From the NCBI GenBank assembly GCA_009829735.1, contig CM020618.1, positions 7,903,119-7,967,118 of the forward strand: a DNA stretch of 64,000 nucleotides. The letters are read 5' to 3'. Both the position numbers and the translations under genes were made by a program. The stretch comes from Pyropia yezoensis (lineage: Eukaryota > Rhodophyta > Bangiophyceae > Bangiales > Bangiaceae). The stretch's first letter is position 1. Each line of letters begins with the position of its first letter. The notes below the pieces were generated by a model. That model had not been told where the DNA came from and searched no databases. It saw nothing but the letters and a program-made list of their open reading frames with translations. Shown here in pieces: positions 12,679-22,113 of this stretch.

Positions 12679-13684
12679 CCATTACCGCCACTCCAGATGT
12701 GGCAGCGTGGCACGACTGCCGCCGTGAACGGCGTCGCCACGGCTGGCGGCTGCTCGCGCCACCTTCCCTTCTCTTTGCCTCCTTTTGCAGGCCCCTGCTG
12801 TTATCGCTCGCGGCCGTGTCCGCACCCACCCCCCTTTCGCTGCACCTTCGCTCGCTGCTGGCAGCCGCCCCTGCATGCACTCCCCGCGCCGCCTCCCTCC
12901 GCCGTCCCCGTGGGCTGCGCCCGTTTCCACCCCCGCCGTTCACCCTCACTGCCTCTGCTGCTCTGACCGGTCGCCGCCTCACCGATTGCTGCCTCTGTTG
13001 GCCGTTGCCCCAGCTGCTGGTGGCACCCCACGCCGGCCTCCGCCCTTTCTTTGGCGACAGCATCAGTTGCGTCCGCACGACGGCGCGGAAGCCGCGACAG
13101 CGTCGGCAGCTGTTACGTCGGCGGTGACTGCCACGGGCGCGGTGCCCAAGAGGGCGAGGCGTCGTGGTGGGAGGGGCGTGTGCAGAGCTTGCTGCTCGTA
13201 TGGGGCTCGCCTGGACGTCGACGTCTGCAGCGGCCTGACTGTGGCTGCCCTGACGGCCAACGGCTCTTCAGGTGCTTCCCAGGCCGCGACGCTTCTGACC
13301 CAGTTGGAGACCCGAGCAGCTGAGGCGCTGCGCTGCGAAGATTGCAGTGGGGTGTCGGGCACCTCGGGGCTCCCGGCTCTCGGCACATCCCTCACCACTG
13401 CCTGTCTTGTCCTGGATCGCTGCTGCGCACAGCGCGAGGGGGCCTTGACCATGGCCTTCACCTCTTCTGTGGTCTACCAGCCATCGTGCAGCGGAGGGCC
13501 TGCACGTTTGCTATGCTGCCAGCCGAGATGTGGCGCGCACGCATCTGCATTTAAATGGCACCCTCTCGCGGTGAACGCTTCCGGCGCACGCAGCTTGCTC
13601 GCGTCGTCGCAGCCAAGCCGCCCAGCGGGGGCCTCTTTGTGGACTGCAAGGGGGAAGGGCCGAGCTGTGGTTGCTCGAGTGGTC

Positions 13685-16107
13685 ATGGCCGCACCCCACC
13701 AGCCTCCTGCTGCCGATGGCGAGAGCGGGGAGTCTCAGAAGCCAGACCTGATGGAGCTGAACCGCGACCAGTTGATGGCGTGCTCGTCATGCAGCTCCTT
13801 TGCAGAGCTCGTCGGTGCTGTCGGCCCTGTGCGTAGTGCGGGCACAGACCTGGAGTGGGCAAGCGCTCTGGCCGGCAACCCTGGCACACCACCACTGATC
13901 GTGGACACTACGGAGGAGGTGCGCAAGGTCATGGAGACGCTGATGGAGGTGGTGGGAGGGGACTACGACAACGAGACTGCCAAGGATGCGGCGTTGAAGG
14001 TCCAGAAAGCCTCAAGTTTTCTGCTGCCGAGGTACGCGGACACCAGGTACGGAGCTGTGGCAATCGTGGCCACGTCTGGTTGGGCAAGACGTTCCTCCTG
14101 GAGAAGATCGCGACGCGGGGGTCTGAAGCTTCCCTCTTCCATGATGATCCTGAAGTGGCAGGCTTTTGCCAACGGCTGCGCTTCCACGTCATCAACTTCA
14201 ACTTCCACTGGAAGCTGAGGATGGACGAGGCGAGCCTCGTCACTGACGACGAGGTCTGCTTCACCTTTGCTGGGCTCGTCCACCTGCGACTCGTCTTCAT
14301 GCACCACGCGGACCTGTCGGCCATCGGCGTTGCTTCACACTTCAAGCGGTTTGTCACCGCAGTCAAACTGGCGGTGCGGTCTGGCCGCCTGAGCAACGCC
14401 AGGCTCGAGCTTGACGCTGTGGCCATTCTACAGGCTGGCGCATACTCCAACTCGCCGGACCAGCTACCGATTATACTGATGGATGAGGTGGGGCGGACGA
14501 ACGACACGGCGCAGGATGCCTGCCGCTCCCTGATCAAGTACATCGAGGAGCGACCCACGCTGTACACCGTCGAAGGCGAGCTGCATGAGCCTACTACCCT
14601 GCTGCTGTCTGGTGCGTGCAACCTAGCTCAAGAAGCCGGCGGGAACGTCATCACTACCTACGTGTCATCCTCACTCGCTGCCTGGAGCTCCACCTTGTCG
14701 GGACGACGCGTCACCCCTGTCGAGGGCATCTCCAACCGAGACCCTCTGGCGTTCTGTGATCTTTTTTCGGACTGCCTTGTGACAATGGCGGTGAAGAGTG
14801 GGTTCTACGTGGTGCTGGACGGGGCTCAGTCGCCAACACGCGTGGTGCTGAAAGCCCTTGTGCATGGACGGACTGCTGTGCAGGAGGCCCGCACCGCTGA
14901 CAAGGTGTACGCTGCCGTGGACGAGATGATGCTTGCCGTCCGCCCGGTCGCCGAGGGCTTGTGCTTCTGTGCGGGGGTGCACACCAGGACGGTGGTCCAT
15001 TTTCGGACTGAGCTGCTCCGTTATGCCAGGCGGCGCAAGCCTGTTCCACTGCGGACGGTGCTTCAGGTGGTGTCAACCAAGCTGTTGTTGTCCGAGGCCT
15101 TGAACGTATGGACGTCAGCCTCTGCTTATGAACAAGACAACCTCCTCACAGTGCTCATCCTCGGGGAGCAAGTGTCCTGGCAGGACGTGTGCTTCCCCAA
15201 GCGGCTGGACCCCCAGACCCAGAAGACTGTGCAGAAGGCGATCCTGTTCGACCGTGCACGCCGATGCGGTCTGGTGGTCGGCGACGGGGACCGCTTCAAG
15301 CCACGCATCCCCGCGGTGACGCTGTACCTGATGATGCAACACGCCAAGAGCTCGGCTTTTTACGATGTCTTGGAGAAGGAGCTGGATGGGAGTGAGCCGA
15401 AACCTCTTGAGACGGCTCGAGACGTGCCGTGGATGCGGTGGGAGGACTGCTTCATGCGCATTCAAGTGGCGCAGTCCGTGGCGCGCTCGTTGCGTGCCAT
15501 CAAGTTCAGGTCCACCTCTTTGGCGGCGATCCTGGCGCGTGGTGGTGCCGTGCATTGTGGGGCGGGTCCCCTGCTCCATGCTGTGATGGTGGACGCCTCA
15601 ACACCGCGTACGCAGATTTTGCGGCGCGATCTGACGGCCATCCTGAGTTCGAGTGGTCCCGATGCTGACCAAGAACGGGCCACGACGATTTATCAGCTCC
15701 CGTTAGGCACACCCGGGGCCGACGCGGTGATGTTCTACCGCATTGCAGGCTCGGACGAATGGGTCATGGTCTTGCAGCAGTTCAAGTACTTCAGGTTGGA
15801 GGCAGCTACTGTGCTGGCTCCCGGCAACGTGGTCGGAGATTGGGAGAAGCTGCCGACGGACGCTCTCATGGGTCGGAAGCTGTTCAAGTTGTGGAAGGGC
15901 CGCATTGTGTACCTGAATGCCGCCTTCCGCGAGCACACAGGTTTCCCTGCTAAGCTCCGATCCGAGGACGGCGACGTTGACGACGTCTGCGACATCCACT
16001 CTGTGGTGCTGACGCGGTCCGGTATGAGGGCCACTGTGGGCTCCACCTTCAACGACTACATACAAGCTATGGACTGGATTCATTGCGCGTCGTTAGAGCC
16101 GTTCTAA
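13685..16107 (+). pseudogene. P-loop NTPase plus PD-(D/E)XK nuclease-like protein (Crinkler/RHS type), frameshifted
   Basis: Two overlapping frames make one protein of about 800 residues. The N-terminal part starts at the ATG at 13685 (the frame is open further upstream, with an ATG at 13451) and runs to a Walker A-like sequence around 14080. There it reads VAIVATSG and then loses frame; the following GKTFLLEK lies in the next frame, so one base is missing or the gene is truly broken at the nucleotide-binding loop. The downstream frame continues unbroken to TAA at 16107. It has a Walker B-like strand (IILMDEVG, about 14467-14492) and, near the C-terminus (about 15718-15795), GADAV then WVMVLQQFKY, matching the Asp...Gln-x-Lys signature of PD-(D/E)XK nucleases. 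NTPase plus REase-like nuclease is the published architecture of Crinkler-type effectors and kinetoplastid RHS proteins. No secretion signal is visible, so a role outside the cell is unsupported. The sharp position of the break fits either a single sequencing error or recent inactivation. Confidence 0.65.
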
Positions 16108-17495
16108 GCTGCTGCTGATCCTTGGCAGCGGACGAACGCGGGCTGCATAGCGCTGGCCGGCATTGCTGTTGGCGACGTGCTGTGCGGAGAGCCCCCCACG
16201 CTCTTATCCGCGTCTCCGGCTTCTACTGCGCGGCAGCCTGGCGGCGAGCGCGAGGCGGAAGTGAAGATATCCTATTGAAAGGCCGAGGCCCGATGGCAGG
16301 GCAGGGGCGGCCAGGTGTGGGGGAAAGACGGAGTGGAGCGCCAACCTCTCTCACTGGGCGGGCTTTCTGGGCGTCCGGGGGGAGTTTGTGGCGACCATGT
16401 GGGAGAGGGTGGTGTGGCAGGCCTGCCAAGAGGAGAGGAGAGGGCAGGAGGGATGACCATCGTGGGGAGGTGAAGGGAAGTTGCGCCCCCACCACGCCAG
16501 GCGGCGGCACCCCCCACCATTGCTACATTCGCCCCCGACAGGGAAGTCAAGTGCCAAGCATGAGCGGCAGCAGCGGTGGCTGTGGTGGCGGCGACGATGG
16601 CCGGCACGGCAGAAAACACCAGCGGGTACTAGGGGGTGGGCAACGGCGGCTGTGGTGGCAAGCGAGGGTGGGGCATGCAATCGGTGCGGTTGTGGTTGGG
16701 GGGGGTGTCGGAGGGGGGGGCGAGCGGCACCCTCCCGGGGCGCGCCAAACCCGGGCTGTGTCTCTGTGGCGGCCTGCCTCGCTCCCCTTGTACGATATGG
16801 GGGAGGGGGGGGTGGATGGGGGCGCGCTTGGCGGAGGAGCAGCCACACCGCCCCCGTCCCCCGTTCACCACCTCCCCGCGCCGCCCCCATCCCCCTGCGA
16901 CTGCCTGCCGACGCCCCGGCCGGCTGCTGCTCTTTTCCCTGGGACGGCGCGCCGTCTCGGCCTGCCGGGCAGCCACGGGCGGCAGGCAGTCAGCCCCCTC
17001 CCGATGGGCGTCTCCACGTCGCCGCCGCTGCGGCGGTTTGCCGGCGCCGCGGTCGTCGTCGTCGTCACCGTTTTGTTCTTGGATTTACGCACGGGCGTCG
17101 TCGGCACGGCCGGCGTCGCCACCCGTCCGTCGACGGCGGCGTCGCCCGCCTTTTCCGTCTCCCTCCCCGTGTCGACGGCGGCGCGGGTGGGGTGAAAAAA
17201 AATACTCGTATTCTTGTTGTCCTACTCCTCTTACTTCCCTAACGTCAGGCGCGCTGCGCGCGAAGCGAACGCGAGCCACGACGCGCCGAAGTTGCTGGTA
17301 GCGTAGGGTTGGGGGGGTATACTCTGCCCTCATTCGGCCTGGGGGGACCGCGACTCCCCCGGATTGCGTCTCTAGGGGGGGGCCCCCCGGTCCCCCCACG
17401 AATGGGGCGGTCCCCCCTGGATTTGGAATACGACTATTATTGCTCCATGATCAGCTAAGGGGCTATCTCAGTACAGTTGTGCATTCCGTGAAGTA
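16108..17495. other. GC-rich interval without a supported gene
   Basis: Low-complexity ORFs on both strands, changing frame at G/C runs. A short AT-richer patch at about 17195-17240 may be a 3' end region. No motif recognised. Confidence 0.5.
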
Positions 17496-18789
17496 CAGTG
17501 CCTAGACAGAAGTATTTCCACGATTTCCGAGTCCCACCCGATCGGTCGAAAGGGGCCAGATGAAATCGCCGTTTTTACTAGTATTTTGTGGGCCATCCGT
17601 TGACTTGGACAACAGCGGCGCACCGGTGCTTCATCGTGTCCGCGAGCTTCTCGAAGTAGGCGTCGGGGATGGCGCGCCACTCCTCCTGCAGCGCCCCAAA
17701 CAGCTCGGCCTTGTTCTTGGGGACGACTTTGCGCCGGCACAGGCGCCGTTCCAGCTCCGCCCAGGCGTTTTCTATCGGGTTCAAGTCGGGGCTCTGTCCG
17801 ACCCAGGGTAGCACCTTGAGACCCAGCTCTCGCTCGACCAAGCGGGTGCTACGGGCGTTGTGCGGGGGCGCCAGGTCCTCTTGAAGCACTACATCCTTGG
17901 TGGAGCCAAAGTCAGTCATGATGTAGTTGTAGGCGACCTCCAAAACCTGGTCCTGGTACGAGAGGGCGTTCAGGCTGCCGTCAACCCAGACCAAGTCGGT
18001 GCGCCCGCGGTAGGAAAAGCCGCCCCACACCATCACCGACTGACGCCCAGACTTGAAGGAAGGCAGAGAGGTAGAGGGATGCCACGGGGAGCCACGACGT
18101 GTCCAGTAAAGAGGGCGACGGCCAGACTTTACCAGAAAACTGCTCTCGTCCGTAAAAAACACGTTCCGCCACTCGTCCGTCCACTCGCGGTGCAGCTTGG
18201 CCCACGCGAGCCTCTTGGAGCGGTTTTTGGCCGACACAAACGGCTTAGAGCGGCGCCGTGCGGACATGACGCCGGCGTCATGAAGGACCCGCCGGACGGT
18301 CCGCACGCTCACCGCGCGGGGCATGCCCAGGTTGAAGAGCGCGACGATGCGGTGCAGCTCGAGGTCGTCGTGGGTCAGGACCATGCGGACGAGTCGTCGG
18401 CGGTCCCGGGCGTCCAGCAGGGGGGGGCGGCCCGTTGACTTGGGGGCCTCCAAGACGCCCGTGCGGCGGACACGGGCGGCGACCTTGGCCACCGTCGCCT
18501 GGTTGGCCCCGACAGCGGCCGCAATCTGCCGGTTGGTGTGCCCGTTAAGGCCCAGGAGTGCCGCGGCGTCTCGCTGGTAGTCGGTGAGGCGCTTATAGCG
18601 CTCCATGGTGGCGGACAGTGGGGGAGGGAGGGCGACAACGGGGGGGAAAGTGACTGCGATGGGGCGGTACCGGGTCGTGAAGGGTGCCTCAGATGGCGCG
18701 CAAACGCAATATTTGGGGACTTTGCACAAGTCGATTGCCACATTTTCTGGCCATCCGCGGGGGGTGGAAATACTTCTGTCTAGGCACCG
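17496..18789 (-). mobile_element. Complete Tc1/mariner-type transposon, 1294 bp
   Basis: Terminal inverted repeats are 17496-17521 and 18764-18789, 26 bp with one mismatch at the second base (CAGTGCCTAGAC... against CGGTGCCTAGAC...). Both ends are flanked by TA (17494-17495 and 18790-18791), the target-site duplication of this superfamily. The element carries one uninterrupted transposase on the minus strand. Size, TIR length and TSD all fit an autonomous Tc1-like element. Confidence 0.95.
17578..18606 (-). CDS. Tc1-like DD34E transposase, intact
   Basis: 342 residues from the ATG at 18606, the usual length of Tc1 transposases. The frame stays open upstream to 19446, but that part is outside the transposon and low-complexity, so MERYKRLTDY is taken as the start. 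The N-terminus has a paired-like helix-turn-helix (YQRDAAALLGLNGHTNRQIAAAV and following) with the GRPP linker at about residue 60. The catalytic core shows FFTDESSF (first Asp), LQEDLAPPHNA (second Asp) and SPDLNPIENAW (Glu), with 34 residues between the second Asp and the Glu. It ends in the family-typical TKY followed by TAG TAA. No stop or frameshift interrupts it, so recent activity is possible. It cuts and pastes the element via TA targets. Confidence 0.95.
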   Translation of the reverse strand: MERYKRLTDYQRDAAALLGLNGHTNRQIAAAVGANQATVAKVAARVRRTGVLEAPKSTGRPPLLDARDRRRLVRMVLTHDDLELHRIVALFNLGMPRAVSVRTVRRVLHDAGVMSARRRSKPFVSAKNRSKRLAWAKLHREWTDEWRNVFFTDESSFLVKSGRRPLYWTRRGSPWHPSTSLPSFKSGRQSVMVWGGFSYRGRTDLVWVDGSLNALSYQDQVLEVAYNYIMTDFGSTKDVVLQEDLAPPHNARSTRLVERELGLKVLPWVGQSPDLNPIENAWAELERRLCRRKVVPKNKAELFGALQEEWRAIPDAYFEKLADTMKHRCAAVVQVNGWPTKY

Positions 18790-19058
18790 TACGGAACCAA
18801 CGCCACTGGCCCTCCCCGGCCACCTCCCCGACCCCTCCGTGGCGCAGACCGCAACGTGTGCACTAAGGCGATCATCGATTCCACGCAAAGAGGAGGGGGG
18901 GTGGGGGAGGTGTACGCTTGTCGAGGGGTAGGACGGCAGCGCCCCCCCCCGCGGCCGCCACCACCGCCGCTGGTCCCCGGCCTCCGCTGACTTGCCGCCG
19001 CCTGCAGGCCACCACCGCTCCGCGCGGCCTCTCTCGTCACCGCCGCTGCTGGCTTGCC

Positions 19059-19140
19059 GCCGTCCCACCCCCGCCGCCGCCGTCCCACCCCCGCCGCCGC
19101 CGTCCCACCCCCGCCGCCGCCGTCCCACCCCCGCCGCCGC
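19059..19140. repeat. 20-bp tandem repeat, about 4 copies
   Basis: Unit CGTCCCACCCCCGCCGCCGC is repeated head to tail. It sits just right of the Tc1 element in a GC-rich interval without a supported gene. Confidence 0.85.
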
Positions 19141-19328
19141 CATTCCACGCCTGTCACCGCGGTCCCCGCCGCCAGCTGGACGCCGCCTCGCGGTGCTACC
19201 GCCGACGTCGCTGCATCCGCCACTGCCACCGCCCAGATCAGACGCCCGCCACTGCTTACCTGCCAGCGCAAGCCACGCTGGATGGCCACGGGCTGCTGGC
19301 CGTGAGCCCCCGCTGCCAATGTCGGTGG

Positions 19329-19460
19329 CTGCCCCACCATTGGCTTCCGCCGGCATCCCCCCCCCTTCGCACGAGCCCCACCATTGGCTGCCGCCGGCAC
19401 CCCCCCCCCCCTTCGCACGAGCCCCACCATTGGCTGCCGCCGGCACCCCCGCCCCTATGG
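19329..19460. repeat. About 43-bp tandem repeat, 3 imperfect copies
   Basis: Each unit contains CCCCACCATTGGCT(G/T)CCGCCGGCA followed by a C run of variable length and CTTCGCACGAG. Copies differ mainly in the C-run length. Confidence 0.8.
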
Positions 19461-19767
19461 CCGCCGGAATCCGTCTGACACCAGTTTTTCACAAGTGACA
19501 CCAGATTTTCACAACTTCCGCTTACATAGAAAACCCACAGTGTTCACATACGAGAACCCCTTCCGAACGGCCGGAGAAGTCGGCGACAGCCGCAAGGCAA
19601 CTCGTACTAAAATATGATCCAGTGCGAGGGGGTGTATGATGCTTTTCCCAAAAATGGCCACATCGGTGTGGAACGCAACCTTTGACGGGACCTCGACACC
19701 GCCCCTGGCTGGTCTTCCGGGCGAGTCACACGTCCGCGGGGACTTTCGTGTAGCTCCATTGTGTTGG

Positions 19768-19794
19768 TATTGTGCTTCCAGTAAAAAGTGGATG
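19768..19794 (-). repeat. 27-bp dispersed repeat shared with 39285-39311
   Basis: The minus strand reads CATCCACTTTTTACTGGAAG then CACAATA, identical to the plus strand at 39285-39311. Flanking bases are only loosely alike. Both lie in AT-richer intergenic DNA, so they may be conserved cores of two old copies of one repeat family. The rest of 18790-20418 holds no supported gene. Confidence 0.7.
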
Positions 19795-20418
19795 GTGTCG
19801 AGTCGTGAACATGTCATGAAGTACTTCACGATGTCCTCATGACTTTGAACGATTGCGGCACGAATGTCAATCAAGTGCTCTCGGTATGGAACGCTTTTGT
19901 ACATCTCTCCAACAATCAAACTTACAGCATAGTTTATATACACCAACCGAGTGTTCATCGCGACCGTACACCAACCTGGCAATTGTACCTTCGTCGGCCG
20001 CCTGATGTGGAACAATATTCAGATCAGCTGCCCAAATCTGATGGCGTCGACAGCGGGCGCGCGGTGCCCACAACCGTGGAGAGCACCATCTTCTTCCCGC
20101 GGTCCGTCCCTGTCGAGGACACCTTATCGAAGCGTGCACGACCCCAGGGCCCGCTCGCGACACTCACCGTGACATCACACCCGCACTCGCAGCTGATTCG
20201 TCAGCAGCGATGGCTGGCGGTGCAGCCCTGCCGCCGGGGACACCCGACATCCCCCCCGCAAGTATGCCTGATCCCTTCCAACAGCTTACATGTGACTTGT
20301 TTATGACATCTGCTGATCACACGGGGCTCCACACTAACTGATAGGATGCTCCTCGCCTTCTCTATGTTTTTTTTTTGAGTCACATGGTAATTTTTGCTAC
20401 TCAGACAATACACCCTAA

Positions 20419-22113
20419 ACCACGAACCCATCAGCTGCGCGACGTCAGCGCGCCATTCGCACCCCATCTCTTCCCACTTGCGGTGCCTGTGGACACCAGA
20501 AAGTTGGCCAACATGGCAAGACGCATTATTTTGGGAACTGTGTACTCGTGGACGGTAGGGTTCAGTGCCCCGCGTCGCTACCACCAAGCCATGCGTTTTA
20601 CACTGGTGCACCCTGCGGCAATCGGGACTGCCTCTGCAAGAAGGCGTACGTTACGGAGGATCTCTTTATTGATTGACTGTCTCTTTTATTTTTTGTCTCT
20701 CAGATGCTTGCTGTGCGTCATCATGCCGCTTACTTACTTTCCTGTGGATTTATTTCTGATCTCTGCTACGTTCTTTGGGGTGGTTGACTGTTTATCTTCG
20801 TAGCTGCCGCAAGTGCCGCCGTCTTGGGCATGATCAGCAGACGATCGCTCTGGACACTAGTTTGTTCAAACGGAACGTCACCGCCGCTGGGGTGTCATTT
20901 ACGAAGAAGCCCCACAAGTTTTTGTCGTTTAAGAACTACATCTGCCAGGCGTCCACGGCGGAGTTTTTCTCTCAGGAGGTCAGCCGTGCTCGGGCCGAGT
21001 ATGCTGCCGCAGACGAGGCACTGAATGCCGCAGCGGCACGTCGCACCGATCTCGTGGCCAACATTGCAGAAGCTGTGGCTCCTGTGTCGTCGACTGTGTC
21101 TGCTTTGGTGGCAGCCGAATCGTCTGCGGCGGCTCTGGCGCCACAGAATGTGGCGGCCACGCGAGAGCAGGCGGAATGTGCTGATCTGGGACTGTCGGCG
21201 GTGGCAAGCGCGTTGAGCGGCGCCATCACCGCATCAACGGGTCGGCCTAGCGGGATCACCTCCGACGATGCACCTGCGGCGGCATTAGCCACACTGAGTG
21301 GGCGACAGCAGGCTGCCGAACGAGTGGGTGCCAAGCGCCTCAGGGACGCGGCCATTGGCCTATCGGCTCCATCCGGATCGGATCGCCTGTACGTTATGAG
21401 TGGACGAATTCAATGGGCGTCTGCAACGCCGTCTTGTATGTTTCTTGACTTTGCCTGCAACGACCTTCGTCTAACTGTTCTCGTGGAGGTCTCGTTTGAT
21501 TGCTGCTTCTATTGCTTTCTGATTGTTGTCATGATCGTGTCTGTTGCGCGTTTTGAGGCGACAGGAACGAGCGACGGGCTCGTCATGCCGCGGGGCCTGA
21601 GCCTGTTTTGCCTCCCCGGCCGAAATCTCCACGGCGTCTGCGGCTGTCGCCGAGCGAGGCGGCCATGGATCTGGCAGAGTTCATCTTTCAAGATGAGACG
21701 GGTGAGCAGCGGGAGGCTTTTCTTGGGCTTGTCACGGACGCTGCCAACAAGTACGGCATTCGCGGATCCACGTTGGGTGGGTCTGCGGACGATAACACAG
21801 TTACAGAGCAGCTGTTATCGGGTATAGATGCAACCGATCTTGCGCGGTCCAGCTACATCGCAAGCTGCGGCGACTGGATTCGTATGTTGCGTGCGCCGTC
21901 GAGCTGACCTTTTTTTTTTTTTTTTCTGTCCGTGTTGTGTGACTTGAGATTAACGCTTTTCTTGTTCTTTACGCAGTGGCGGTGGCATCGCTGATGCGGG
22001 CAGGGGCGGCGCCGGTGGTGGTGGCGGCGGCGGCGCCGGGGCCGACGCTGGCAGCGGCGACCAAATGGACCGGCGGCAGCCGGCCGCCGCAATTATCGTC
22101 AAGGCCACGCTAG
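20419..22113 (+). CDS. Spliced Cys-rich protein of unknown family, 5' end unresolved
   Basis: Four exons join in one frame: about 20419-20645, 20804-21388, 21565-21881 and 21977-22113 (TAG). Introns are GT-AG and 158, 176 and 95 bp; three of the four donor or acceptor contexts are strong (GTACGT donors twice, a long T tract before CGCAG). The first exon, read after a TAA at 20416, is rich in Cys and His (CGACGHQKVGQHGKTHY, then CGNRDCLCKK). Splicing directly appends CRKCRRLGHDQQ, so the cysteines form one compact zinc-binding-like module. No ATG is present before this module in the visible exon, so a further 5' exon is needed. The second exon continues with an Ala-rich helical region (about 130 residues) and the third with an acidic segment (MDLAEFIFQDETGEQREAF). 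No family recognised. Exon 4 may be longer in another splice form. Confidence 0.55.

Noticed and set aside
18607..19446. N-terminal extension of the Tc1 transposase frame
   Set aside because: The extension crosses the right TIR and TA site and is low-complexity; the 342-residue form matches family length.
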